Counted from the first letter of the stretch, positions 9,235 through 17,545 are shown. The stretch: 64,000 nucleotides of DNA from Ignavibacteria bacterium (GCA_028714695.1 JAQTLX010000010.1:1-64000), one strand, 5' to 3'. Numbers and translations: made by a program. Notes: generated by a model from the sequence alone, not told the origin.

Positions 9235-9990
9235 TTAATATTTTTCATTAGTTTGAATAAAAAATGATTTAATATACGGGTCTTCGGATTTCTTCACATC
9301 TTCAGGCAGACCCACGGTGACGAATTCGCCGGATTTAAGAACCGCAATCCTATCTGCCGTTATATCAACGCATTCCATGTCATGAGTTACGACAACAGAT
9401 GTTATGTTTCTTTCTTTTTGTACTTTTCTTATAAGATGACTTATGTCCCTTGATGTAGCGGGGTCAAGTCCCGTTGTAGGTTCATCGTAAAGAAGTATTT
9501 CTGGAGCAAGTATGAGCGTGCGGGCAAGACCGATTCGCTTTCTCATTCCGCCTGATACTTCTGACGGCATTTTATCGATAGCGGAAAGCAGTCCGACTTC
9601 GTCCAAAGATTTAGCGACACGTTCTTTCAGTTCCGATTTGCTCAAATTAAAATGCCGTATCAGAGGGAATTCAAGATTTTCGCGTACGCTCATAGAATCG
9701 TAAAGCGCTCCGCTCTGAAAAAGAAATCCGGTCTTCTTTCTGAATTCAAGAAATTCATCTTCATTAAGACCGAAAATGTTTTTACCGAAAACGTTTACTT
9801 CTCCCCTATCGGGTTTTAAAAGTCCGACGATGCACTGGAGTATAACGGATTTTCCAGTACCTGATTTTCCGAGCACCACGGCAGTTTCGCCTTTTTTAAT
9901 ATCGATGTTTATATTTTTCAATACTTCGACGGAGGCGAATGCCTTGCACACATTTTTTAGAACAATAATATTTTCAGTTTCTTTTTGCAT
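9235..9990 (-). CDS. mlaF: MlaF-type ABC transporter ATPase
   Basis: This ABC ATPase has Walker A GKSGTGKS, a Q-loop near LFQSGALYDS, signature VSGGMRKRIGLART, Walker B ILLYDEPTTGLDP and a switch histidine in VVTHDM. The GALYDS and GGMRKR segments are typical of the MlaF/Ttg2A family. I chose the ATG at 9990 (protein begins MQKETEN, 251 residues), one base after the permease stop. The longer frame to 10020 would start at TTG inside mlaE. It energises the MlaE/MlaD complex. Confidence 0.93.
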   Translation of the reverse strand: MQKETENIIVLKNVCKAFASVEVLKNINIDIKKGETAVVLGKSGTGKSVILQCIVGLLKPDRGEVNVFGKNIFGLNEDEFLEFRKKTGFLFQSGALYDSMSVRENLEFPLIRHFNLSKSELKERVAKSLDEVGLLSAIDKMPSEVSGGMRKRIGLARTLILAPEILLYDEPTTGLDPATSRDISHLIRKVQKERNITSVVVTHDMECVDITADRIAVLKSGEFVTVGLPEDVKKSEDPYIKSFFIQTNEKY

Positions 9991-9991
9991 A

Positions 9992-10765
9992 TCAGAATAG
10001 AGAACTAATTTGAACCGCAATCATATCGAGCAGAATTATAAGCAGCGATGATAAAACTACGGCAGAGTTTGCAGCCATGCCGACGCTTTCCGTTCCGCGC
10101 GAGCAGTTGTAACCTTTATACGAGCCTACGATACCGATAGTAAAGCCGAAAGCGAAAGTTTTTAATAATGAAGGTACAATATCGCCGAATCCGAGCACAT
10201 CGAATGCGAGACTGATATAAAGCGGAATGCTGATATCGCTTTGCAGTTTCAGCGCGATAAATCCTCCCAGTATAGACAATGAATCCGCATAGATAATAAG
10301 CAAAGGAACGCCTATAATCGCGGCGGTTACTCGGGATACGACAAGATATCTGAAAGGTCTGACTGCGGAAACTTCCATTGCGGCAATCTGCTCGGTAACT
10401 TTCATCGACCCGAGTTCCGCTCCGATAGCCGAGCCCATTTTGCCTGCGCAGATTAGCGAAATTATAATCGGTCCTATTTCCCTGAATATCGATACAGAGA
10501 GAAGTGAAGGAATTAAAGATTCGGCGCCGAATTTTCCGAGCGTCGGTTTCAACTGCAATGCAAGCGTCAGTCCGAGAATAAGTCCTGTAATGCTGACGAG
10601 CGGAAGGGATTTAAGAATAAGAATATAAAACTGTTTGAAAATTTCTTTTATCTCGAAAGGCGGTTTAAAGGCTTCCCGGAAATAACGGAAACTGAAAGCC
10701 ATCAGATCGCCTGCCGTTTCGATTTTTTTGTAGAGCGCACTTTTGGCGGAATTAAAACTATTCAT
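9992..10765 (-). CDS. mlaE: MlaE-type lipid ABC transporter permease
   Basis: This 257-residue membrane protein is of the MlaE/permease family (DUF140). An N-terminal amphipathic region is followed by about five hydrophobic helices. Family-typical segments are visible: GPIIISLICAGKMGSAIGAELGSMKVTEQI split around residues 92-125, and GSYKGYNCSRGTESVG near 210. Its ATG overlaps the stop of the upstream barrel gene by four bases (ATGA), showing translational coupling. It forms the inner-membrane core with the ATPase and the MCE protein encoded next. Confidence 0.94.
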   Translation of the reverse strand: MNSFNSAKSALYKKIETAGDLMAFSFRYFREAFKPPFEIKEIFKQFYILILKSLPLVSITGLILGLTLALQLKPTLGKFGAESLIPSLLSVSIFREIGPIIISLICAGKMGSAIGAELGSMKVTEQIAAMEVSAVRPFRYLVVSRVTAAIIGVPLLIIYADSLSILGGFIALKLQSDISIPLYISLAFDVLGFGDIVPSLLKTFAFGFTIGIVGSYKGYNCSRGTESVGMAANSAVVLSSLLIILLDMIAVQISSLF

Positions 10766-11436
10766 TGTCTGTGTCCTCTCCTTATATTCAGGTCTGAAAA
10801 AGGATTTGCTATTCCGACCATGAGACCAAAAGACAAATCGAAAGCGTTTGTTTTTCCTTTATCGAAAATATATGTGTAACGAAATTTAAAATTAGGATAT
10901 ATAAGTAATTTCTGATTTCGAATCGAATATCCGAAGCCGACATCGGGCGAAACGCCGCTTCTTGTGAAATCCGTGAAATAAGAAAGCCCGAAAGTGAATG
11001 CCGAGGTTGCCTGGAGATTATTCGACGGTCTCAGATTAGACAATAGATAATCGTATTTGTAACCCGCCCGCAGATGCTGTGTATAATCCTTTCTGAAAAT
11101 ATAAGCGTAATCGAATGAAATCCTGTGCTCGCCGAAGTAGCCGAATCCAACTGAAATTTCCTTATTAAGACCGAGATTGATTTTATTGTTCTCGTACATG
11201 ATAACAGGACTGAGAATATAGAGCACGGATGCAAAGATAATCGATACTGGATAAACACTGCTTGAGGTTTCGGATGCAATTACTCCTTTTGAAATTTTAT
11301 TATCCGGATTTGAATAAAGCGAATTGATATTCCGTCCGCCGGACGAGGATGTATTTAATGAAGGGAAATGATTAAACTGGCAGTATGCCTGATTACATAT
11401 TATAATGAATAACAATATTAAGAGAATTTTCTTCAT
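10762..11436 (-). CDS. outer-membrane barrel-like protein at the head of the mla operon
   Basis: This 224-residue protein has a signal peptide (1-19, YC-Q) and then a low-complexity Ser/Asn region. Several Tyr/Phe/Gly-rich beta strands follow (for example SVGFGYFGEHRISFDYAY and FTFGLSYFTDF). It does not match a named Mla component that I recognise. Being first in the operon and coupled to mlaE by an ATGA overlap, it is a good candidate for the outer-membrane partner of this lipid transporter, but that is inference. The C-terminus is Arg/Gln-rich rather than aromatic, which is unusual for a barrel end. Confidence 0.7.
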   Translation of the reverse strand: MKKILLILLFIIICNQAYCQFNHFPSLNTSSSGGRNINSLYSNPDNKISKGVIASETSSSVYPVSIIFASVLYILSPVIMYENNKINLGLNKEISVGFGYFGEHRISFDYAYIFRKDYTQHLRAGYKYDYLLSNLRPSNNLQATSAFTFGLSYFTDFTRSGVSPDVGFGYSIRNQKLLIYPNFKFRYTYIFDKGKTNAFDLSFGLMVGIANPFSDLNIRRGHRQ

Positions 11437-11554
11437 TATTTATCGTTCAGAAATAATTTAGTTACAATTCATTTTCAATTAAATGTAATTTTTCTCTCCA
11501 TAAGAAATTAAAATACAGTAATAACGGTTTTAACGGTAAAGAAAACAAACATTA

Positions 11555-12106
11555 ATGGTACTAATGGAGAGACTAATACTCGTAAATACATACGAAGACA
11601 TACTTCCGGCTTACATGAAGACGCCGATTGGGCTGCTTTTGGAATATCACAATCTTAGCCGCAAACCGGATGAATACGAAAAGGCGCAATTGCTTGTGGG
11701 AATGTGCATGGACAACCGCAAGCATCTGCATATTCCGGACAACTTCGCATTCATTATACGTTCAGGAGGCGCGAATCTACGTTACAGCGAATTCAAGGTT
11801 TCGTATGCAATTTCAGTCGGAAAGGTCAGCCACATCGCGCTTATAGGACATAATCACTGCGGAATGGTAAATCTTATCGAGAGGAAGAATGAATTCATAA
11901 GCGGACTGGTTGAAACGGCAGGATGGAAAAAAGAAAAAGCCGAAGAGCATTTTAATACATTCGCGCCCATGTTTGAAATCGGAAATGAAATTGATTTTAT
12001 ACTCAGCGAAACGAAGCGGCTCAGACTGCGTTATCCGAAAATCACTATCGCGCCGCTGATGTATCTTGTTGAAGACAACAAACTTTATTTTATAAATGAG
12101 GATTAA
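11555..12106 (+). CDS. beta-class carbonic anhydrase-like protein
   Basis: This 183-residue protein carries the beta-carbonic anhydrase zinc signature: Cys51-x-Asp53-x-Arg55 (MCMDNR) and His99-x2-Cys102 (GHNHCG). A segment IIRSGGANL stands where the family has RNAG. The enzymes interconvert CO2 and bicarbonate. It is somewhat short for the class, and Ser-Gly-Gly at the usual Asn-Ala-Gly site is a deviation. The start could also be the ATG at 11564. It stands alone on the plus strand, divergent from the mla operon, with 456 bases before the next gene. No signal peptide is seen, so it is probably cytoplasmic. Confidence 0.82.
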   Translation: MVLMERLILVNTYEDILPAYMKTPIGLLLEYHNLSRKPDEYEKAQLLVGMCMDNRKHLHIPDNFAFIIRSGGANLRYSEFKVSYAISVGKVSHIALIGHNHCGMVNLIERKNEFISGLVETAGWKKEKAEEHFNTFAPMFEIGNEIDFILSETKRLRLRYPKITIAPLMYLVEDNKLYFINED

Positions 12107-12316
12107 ATACTTCATCCCTCACTTCGTTTTAGAATTAAATTTCACCTCGCACTAATAATTAATCTCTTTGATATGAAGAATAATTATTATACATTTGACA
12201 TATTATCCCGAATTCGTCACGGGTAATGAATTATTTGATTATATACATAAATGAAAATTAATATTGTAAATTCATTTATTTATTTTTTTATACTTTAAAA
12301 AAGAGATTATAAAAAA

Positions 12317-12465
12317 CTATACAATTTGTATAGAAATCATACAATCTATACGTTCAATAATTATACAGTATAATTCATTGTTATTTCAAATAGTTATAAC
12401 GAAATATGCTTTGATTGTATAATTTAAATACAACTGTTCAATTTTCTTGTAAAATTATCATACAA
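12317..12465. promoter_or_regulatory. cluster of ATACAA/TTGTAT palindromes, candidate activator sites
   Basis: Several dyads share the same half-site. 12317-12333 is CTATACAA-T-TTGTATAG (perfect). 12361-12373 is TTATAC-A-GTATAA (perfect). 12415-12433 is TTGTAT-N7-ATACAA. 12447-12465 is a looser TTGTA-N9-TACAA, and there are extra half-sites at 12339-12352. They lie about 50-195 bases upstream of the sigma-54 promoter, where enhancer-binding activators normally bind. The likely binder is the NtrC-type regulator encoded in the same operon; this is inferred. Confidence 0.6.
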
Positions 12466-12510
12466 ATGATTGAATTTTGAACAGGAATCGCAACAATTTT
12501 TTTGTGTTTT

Positions 12511-12526
12511 CCGGCATAATAGTTGC
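12511..12526 (+). promoter_or_regulatory. sigma-54 (RpoN) -24/-12 promoter
   Basis: The sequence CGGCATAATAGTTGCT fits the RpoN consensus TGGCACG-N4-TTGCW. It has the invariant GG (12513-12514) and GC (12525-12526) exactly ten bases apart, and a full TTGC. It lies 36 bases before the ATG of the GcvH-like gene. A sigma-54 activator is encoded two genes downstream, which supports the call. Confidence 0.75.
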
Positions 12527-12562
12527 TTGATATATTAGTAAACAATTTAAACGGAGTATATC

Positions 12563-13213
12563 ATGGTTATCGTATTAGTAGTACTAACATTTGTGGCATT
12601 AATTCTGGTTGATGTAATTATTTTCAACAGACAGCCGAAAAAGTCATATAGTCTTGCGGGAGCGGAAGCCCAGCAGGTATTTAATTTAAATGACACATTA
12701 TTGCCCGACGATTTTTATTACTCAAAAGGACATACATGGGTAAAAGTTGAAAATAATGAAAAGGTAAATATTGGTTTGGACGGATTTGTATTGAATGCAC
12801 TTGGAAAACTGAGTCTAAAGCATATTGCGGAGCCGGGAAAAAAAATTAACAAAGGCGATGTAATATTCGAAGGAACAGTAAATAATGTAAACTTAAAATT
12901 CCGCTCGCCTGTAGAAGGTATAGTCACTGCAATAAACAGCAATAATTCCGTAAAAGATTCAAATTCATGGTGTTTATCGTTAAAACCTTTGAAAATCAAA
13001 GACGATCTCATGAGCCTTATCCCGGCATCAAGCGCACACAAATGGATAAAGAGCGAATTCAAGAGATTAAAAGACCTTTTGATATACAGCATGGAGCCAT
13101 CCGGCTTAGCAGGCGCCACAATGTATGACGGCGGTAACATAGTTGAAGGGGCAATTTCATATATTGACGCAAAAAGTATAAAGGATTTTGAAGAGTTGTT
13201 TCTCAGAGTTTAA
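12563..13213 (+). CDS. membrane-anchored GcvH-like protein without the lipoyl lysine
   Basis: This 216-residue protein begins with a membrane anchor (residues 2-21). After a linker it has a glycine-cleavage-H-like lipoyl domain (about 50-140): YYSKGHTWVKV corresponds to the family YTKxHEWV, and RSPVEG to the SPVSG turn. Counting back eight residues from Pro116 places Asn108 where the lipoylated lysine normally sits, so classical lipoylation looks impossible; Lys112 is the nearest lysine. The C-terminal 75 residues are not recognised. It is the first gene after a sigma-54 promoter and 123 bases ahead of the haem sensor kinase, so it is probably an envelope partner or output of that system rather than part of glycine cleavage. 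Confidence 0.8.
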   Translation: MVIVLVVLTFVALILVDVIIFNRQPKKSYSLAGAEAQQVFNLNDTLLPDDFYYSKGHTWVKVENNEKVNIGLDGFVLNALGKLSLKHIAEPGKKINKGDVIFEGTVNNVNLKFRSPVEGIVTAINSNNSVKDSNSWCLSLKPLKIKDDLMSLIPASSAHKWIKSEFKRLKDLLIYSMEPSGLAGATMYDGGNIVEGAISYIDAKSIKDFEELFLRV

Positions 13214-13237
13214 AATAAGATAGAATTTCGCAGCCTG

Positions 13238-13266
13238 AATTTGGACCATATTCCCCGGTCCAAATT
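13238..13266 (+). other. 10-bp stem hairpin between the GcvH-like and kinase genes
   Basis: AATTTGGACC (13238-13247) and GGTCCAAATT (13257-13266) form a perfect stem around a 9-nt loop. It is not followed by a T-run, so it is not a standard terminator. It may be a partial terminator, an RNA-stability element or an operator that lowers kinase/regulator expression relative to the GcvH-like gene. Confidence 0.6.
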
Positions 13267-13336
13267 TGGGCAGAAATTAATAAATTGATAATATTCTTAC
13301 GCTTCGGTAATTTGATGTAAATAATTTATACACTGG

Positions 13337-14923
13337 ATGAAACCCCGTTTCCTCAATAAATTGAGTTTTAAACTTTTTCTTTCAACTCTTATATTGCTCG
13401 TAGGGTTTTTATCCATACACACATACCTGACAATAACAAATCTGCAAAAGGACATCACAAAATTATACATGCAGTCCGCATACAACATCAGCGACCTGAT
13501 AAAATATTCCACACGATACAGTATGCTTCACAACAAGCGTGAGGACATATACCAGACAATAAAAGCAATCAGCAACGAAAAAGGTGTAAAGAGAATAAGG
13601 ATATACAACAAACTCGGCGTTATCACATATTCAACGGATTCAAATGAAGTTTCGAAGACAGTGGATATGGATGCAGAAGCCTGTAACGTATGCCACGACA
13701 AGACCTCAAAAAAATACGTATCATCGCCGAGAGACAGCATCAGAATTTTCGAATCGGAAGATAATGAAAAGATACTGGGTCTTGTAAATCCAATCAGGAA
13801 TGATAAGGACTGTTACACTGCAGAATGCCATGCACACAACTCGCGCAACAAACTGCTCGGCGTTCTTGACGTAATGGTCTCGATGAAAGACGCTGAAAAT
13901 ACAGTTATCGAAAATCAGAAAAACACGATATATGCTTCCGTAATAATCACAGTTATTATTTCGGGATTCGCGGGATTATTCATACTTTATCTCGTTAACA
14001 GACCGCTTAAGAGCCTTCAGGAAGGTATAAACGAACTTGGAAAGGGAAACTGGAATTACCGCATACTTGTCAGGTCAAGAAGCGAATTGGGCGAGATTGC
14101 GAGAGAGTTCAATGAAATGTCGCGGCAATTATCGCAGGCATACAATGAAATCAAGGACTGGTCGGAGAATCTGAATACCAAAGTCGAAGAAAAGACAAAA
14201 GAACTCAAAAACATATACGAGCAGGTTGTACAGATGGAGAAACTTGCTTCGCTTGGTAAACTCTCGGCGACTGTAGCGCATGAACTTAACAATCCGCTTG
14301 AAGGAATTCTAACATACAGCAAACTGATAACCAAGAAACTGAAGGATAAGGAAAGCGATCCGCAGATGGATAAAATCAGGGATTATCTTAAACTCATCAG
14401 CGAGGAATCATCTAGGTGCGGCAACATAGTAAAAGACCTTCTGCTATTCTCACACAGGAGCGAAGACGAATTTACGAAAAATGATCTGGTTGACATTATC
14501 GATAAATGCTGTGTGCTTATTAATCATCATCTTGAGATACACAACATAAAACTCATAAAGAACTTCGATTTGAATTCACTGATAATCACATGCAATCCGC
14601 AGAAGATACAGCAGGCAATAATATCGCTGCTGATAAATTCAATAGAGGCAATGTCAAACAGAGGCGGAACGCTGAAGATAGAGTTATCGCATGACGGCGT
14701 ATACGCGATAATAAGAATAAAAGACGAAGGTTACGGTATTTCGGAGAAAGACATTCCGTTTATTTTCGAGCCTTTCTTTACGACGAAGGAAATGTCGAAA
14801 GGAACAGGACTCGGTTTATCGATTGTATACGGAATCATAAGTTCACACAAAGGAAACATCGAAGTCGAATCGACATCGGTGCTTGGAACGACATTTAAAC
14901 TTACTTTACCAATAAATATTTGA
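13337..14923 (+). CDS. sensor histidine kinase with two periplasmic c-type haem motifs
   Basis: The domains of this 528-residue protein run in order: membrane helix (about 13-33), periplasmic sensor (34-197), second membrane helix (198-220), HAMP (221-273), coiled coil, dimerisation/phospho-acceptor with His315 in VAHELNNPLEG, and HATPase (N-box near 430, GTGLGLS near 490). The sensor carries two haem-attachment motifs: CNVCH (Cys116, Cys119, His120) and a CX4CH (Cys159, Cys164, His165). It should sense redox state, oxygen, NO or CO through covalent haem; the ligand is inferred, not shown. The response regulator starts 11 bases downstream. Confidence 0.9.
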   Translation: MKPRFLNKLSFKLFLSTLILLVGFLSIHTYLTITNLQKDITKLYMQSAYNISDLIKYSTRYSMLHNKREDIYQTIKAISNEKGVKRIRIYNKLGVITYSTDSNEVSKTVDMDAEACNVCHDKTSKKYVSSPRDSIRIFESEDNEKILGLVNPIRNDKDCYTAECHAHNSRNKLLGVLDVMVSMKDAENTVIENQKNTIYASVIITVIISGFAGLFILYLVNRPLKSLQEGINELGKGNWNYRILVRSRSELGEIAREFNEMSRQLSQAYNEIKDWSENLNTKVEEKTKELKNIYEQVVQMEKLASLGKLSATVAHELNNPLEGILTYSKLITKKLKDKESDPQMDKIRDYLKLISEESSRCGNIVKDLLLFSHRSEDEFTKNDLVDIIDKCCVLINHHLEIHNIKLIKNFDLNSLIITCNPQKIQQAIISLLINSIEAMSNRGGTLKIELSHDGVYAIIRIKDEGYGISEKDIPFIFEPFFTTKEMSKGTGLGLSIVYGIISSHKGNIEVESTSVLGTTFKLTLPINI

Positions 14924-14934
14924 TATAATATAAA

Positions 14935-16299
14935 ATGGAAGAAAACAGAATTCTAATTGTTGATGATGAACGTATTGTCAGAGAATCTCTGACACACTGG
15001 TTTGAAGAAGAGGGATACATTATCGAAACCGGGGAAAACGGGAATGAAGCGTTAAAAATATTCTCACGCGGAAAATTCGACCTTGCGCTGCTTGACATGA
15101 AAATGCCGGGGATGACGGGACTTGAATTGCTGAAAAAGATAAAAGCGATAGACGATGACTGTATAGTAATTCTTATTACGGCATTTGCATCGGTACCGAC
15201 GGCAATACAGGCGCTTAAAGACGGCGCATACGATTACGTAACAAAACCTGTTGACCCTGATGAACTTAACAACATAGTTCACAATGCGCTCGAAGGCAGG
15301 AAATTGAAGAAAGAGAACGAAGAACTCAAGAAGCAAATCGACAAATTCATCGTTCCCGAAAATCTTGTCGGCGAAAGTCCGCAGATGAAGAAAATCATCG
15401 ATTTGATACAGACGGTCGCGGAAACTGATTCAACGGTTATGCTGAGAGGAGAAAGCGGAACGGGCAAAGAACTTGTGGCGAAGGCGATACACCAGAACAG
15501 CAAGAGAAAGTACTTCCCTATCATAACGGTGAATTGCGGCGCTCTGTCGGAGTCGCTGCTTGAAAGCGAACTCTTCGGACATGAAAAGGGCGCATTCACG
15601 GGAGCGCATTTCAGGCGCAAAGGAAAATTCGAAATTGCAAACGGCGGCTCGATTTTTCTCGATGAAATCGGAAGCGTATCTGCAAAAACACAGGTAGAAC
15701 TTTTAAGAGTAATAGAATCGAAGAAGTTTAACAGAGTAGGCGGAAATGAAATGGTTGAAAGTGATTTCAGAATAATTACGGCAACGAACGAACCGCTTGA
15801 AAAACTCATCGAACAGAATAAATTCAGAAAAGATTTATATTACAGACTTAACGTAATTACGATTAACATTCCGCCGCTTCGCGAAAGGATACAGGATATT
15901 CCAATACTCGCAAATCACTTCGTGAAAAAATATTCCGAACTTATGAATAAGAACGTGAACGGCATTTCCAACAGGGCGCTTGACCAATTGTTGAATTACG
16001 AATGGCCGGGAAACGTCCGCGAACTTGAGAACACAGTTGAGAGAGCAATCGTAATCGGGAAAGGCGATTTCATAGAGCCCGAGGATTTGCACCTGAAAGA
16101 AACGAACTTTACAATCACAAACGATTCAGTACTGAACGGCGACTCAACTAACAGTTTAGAGGAAATCGAGAAAAAATATATCATTAAAGTACTGAACGAA
16201 AACAACTGGAATATATCAAAGAGCGCTGAGATTCTGGAGATAGAACGGGTTACTCTGTATAATAAAATTAATAAATACGGATTACGGAAGATTAAGTAA
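14935..16299 (+). CDS. NtrC-family sigma-54-dependent response regulator
   Basis: This 454-residue protein has a receiver domain (1-120, acidic pair Asp10/Asp11, phospho-acceptor Asp54, Lys near 104). The AAA+ domain has Walker A GESGTGKE (about 171), the sigma-54-contact loop GAFTGA (219-224) and an arginine-finger segment. A Fis-type helix-turn-helix closes the protein (about 420-450). It is partner of the haem kinase upstream and activates RpoN promoters. The sigma-54 promoter at 12511 and palindromes at 12317-12465 are its most likely target, making the cassette autoregulated. Its stop overlaps the next start (TAATG). Confidence 0.95.
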   Translation: MEENRILIVDDERIVRESLTHWFEEEGYIIETGENGNEALKIFSRGKFDLALLDMKMPGMTGLELLKKIKAIDDDCIVILITAFASVPTAIQALKDGAYDYVTKPVDPDELNNIVHNALEGRKLKKENEELKKQIDKFIVPENLVGESPQMKKIIDLIQTVAETDSTVMLRGESGTGKELVAKAIHQNSKRKYFPIITVNCGALSESLLESELFGHEKGAFTGAHFRRKGKFEIANGGSIFLDEIGSVSAKTQVELLRVIESKKFNRVGGNEMVESDFRIITATNEPLEKLIEQNKFRKDLYYRLNVITINIPPLRERIQDIPILANHFVKKYSELMNKNVNGISNRALDQLLNYEWPGNVRELENTVERAIVIGKGDFIEPEDLHLKETNFTITNDSVLNGDSTNSLEEIEKKYIIKVLNENNWNISKSAEILEIERVTLYNKINKYGLRKIK

Positions 16300-16832
16300 T
16301 GAAATTAAATATAGTTCCGCTTAAATTCTCCAATGACCCTTTGCTCAGGAAATTGATAGAAAATCTATCTTTATTTTTCCGGGAAATTGAGATATTCTAT
16401 ACTTTAATCGATATCGAAAAATCTTATTCGCCGGAACGCAGGCAATATTACTCGACAAGAATTCTTGAATCCGTCATTAAGTCAAATCCCGAACCTGACG
16501 GTTATATATTAATAATTACAGAACTCGATTTATTTGTGCCGGTGCTTACACACGTTTTCGGGGAAGCCCAGTTAAACGGGAGATTTTCAATAGTTTCAGT
16601 ATGCAGGCTTTACGAAGAATTTTACACGGCAGAGTCGGACAACAAAATAGTTGTACAGAGAAGTTTAAAGGAAGTACTTCACGAAATCGGGCATAATTTC
16701 GGTTTACTGCACTGTAAGAACTGGGAATGTGTGATGCACGCATCGAACAATGTCGAAAATATAGACATTAAGGGAAATACGTATTGTGACGAGTGTTTTG
16801 GTTTATTAAAGGCAAAAAACATCGTTTTTTGA
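16299..16832 (+). CDS. archaemetzincin-type zinc metalloprotease
   Basis: This 177-residue protein has the archaemetzincin signature near residues 128-170: HEIGHNFGLLHC, then Cys-x4-Cys-x-Met (CKNWECVM), then 16 residues and CDEC. This gives the HExxHxxGxxH zinc site, the Met-turn and the second structural zinc site of four cysteines. Length fits the AMZ family. There is no signal peptide, so it is probably cytoplasmic. It overlaps the response regulator by one base and must be co-transcribed with the sensor system. No substrate is known from the sequence. Confidence 0.88.
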   Translation: MKLNIVPLKFSNDPLLRKLIENLSLFFREIEIFYTLIDIEKSYSPERRQYYSTRILESVIKSNPEPDGYILIITELDLFVPVLTHVFGEAQLNGRFSIVSVCRLYEEFYTAESDNKIVVQRSLKEVLHEIGHNFGLLHCKNWECVMHASNNVENIDIKGNTYCDECFGLLKAKNIVF

Positions 16833-17099
16833 TTAAAAACGACCTCTTTCACATAATTTGCGACCGATATAGATTGCTATTGTTAATCTTAATCCCTATG
16901 TTAAATAGGTGATAAGGACTAAAATTCTTTTCATTTATTACTTTTGCAATCTGCATATTAATCAAAGATTAAATCTGCATTAAATTATCTTGCATTTGAA
17001 TTATTGAAACCCTTTCGACTCCTGATCATCCAAAACAAATTTATTATTAGTTTGCAGTAAGCAGACACTTAAAGTCCATTACGGACAGGAGAAAACGAA

Positions 17100-17444
17100 A
17101 TGAAAATCTACGTAGGTAACATCGCAAGAGAATCAACCGAAAACGAAGTTAAATCACTCTTTGAAGAATTCGGTACAGTTACTGACATTAACCTTATAAG
17201 AGATAATTATACGAAAATGCTGAAAGGATTCGGATTCATCGAAATGCCGAACGATGCTGAAGGTGAAAATGCAATTAAAGGATTAAACGGACAATTATTC
17301 AACAGCAGACCATTAATGGTCAGCATTGCAAAGCCGAAAACAGACAGTCAATCAGGCGGCGGTTTCAATCGCAGCGGCGGCAACAGACCCAACAGCAGCA
17401 GAGGCGGATACAACAAACCTAAAAGATACGGTTCAGATTATTAA
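17100..17444 (+). CDS. RRM-type RNA-binding protein with Gly/Arg-rich tail
   Basis: This 114-residue protein has a single RNA-recognition motif: RNP-2 KIYVGNI (residues 2-8) and RNP-1 KGFGFIEM (about 41-48). A short Gly/Ser/Arg/Asn-rich tail follows, rich in GG and RG dipeptides. This is the small bacterial or cyanobacterial-type Rbp architecture, often linked to cold or RNA-chaperone roles; that role is inference. It is monocistronic: 267 bases of A/T-rich leader precede it, with a good AGGAG ten bases before the ATG, and a strong terminator follows at 17508. Confidence 0.93.
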   Translation: MKIYVGNIARESTENEVKSLFEEFGTVTDINLIRDNYTKMLKGFGFIEMPNDAEGENAIKGLNGQLFNSRPLMVSIAKPKTDSQSGGGFNRSGGNRPNSSRGGYNKPKRYGSDY

Positions 17445-17507
17445 TAATAATTCTTTCCGGTGAAATATTCGGAAGGTTTTAAGACACCATACAATGATTC
17501 TTTATGA

Positions 17508-17545
17508 AACCCTTCCTGCCGATAAGGCAGGAAGGGTTTTTTTTT
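17508..17545 (+). terminator. Rho-independent terminator of the RRM gene
   Basis: A perfect 13-bp stem, AACCCTTCCTGCC against GGCAGGAAGGGTT, with a 5-nt loop is followed by a T-run (17537-17545). It terminates rightward transcription and touches the stop codon of the convergent acs gene. Confidence 0.9.

Larger units (their letters stand above)
12107..12562. other. 456-bp AT-rich regulatory intergenic region
   Basis: There is no plausible reading frame. The first 200 bases are nearly pure A/T with no clear structure. From 12317 on it contains a cluster of TATACAA/TTGTATA palindromes, then a sigma-54-type promoter at 12511-12526; both are listed separately. Confidence 0.8.

Noticed and set aside
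9991-10020. Longer mlaF start (TTG at 10020)
   Set aside because: It would lie inside mlaE; the ATG at 9990 stands one base after the mlaE stop and matches the usual family start.
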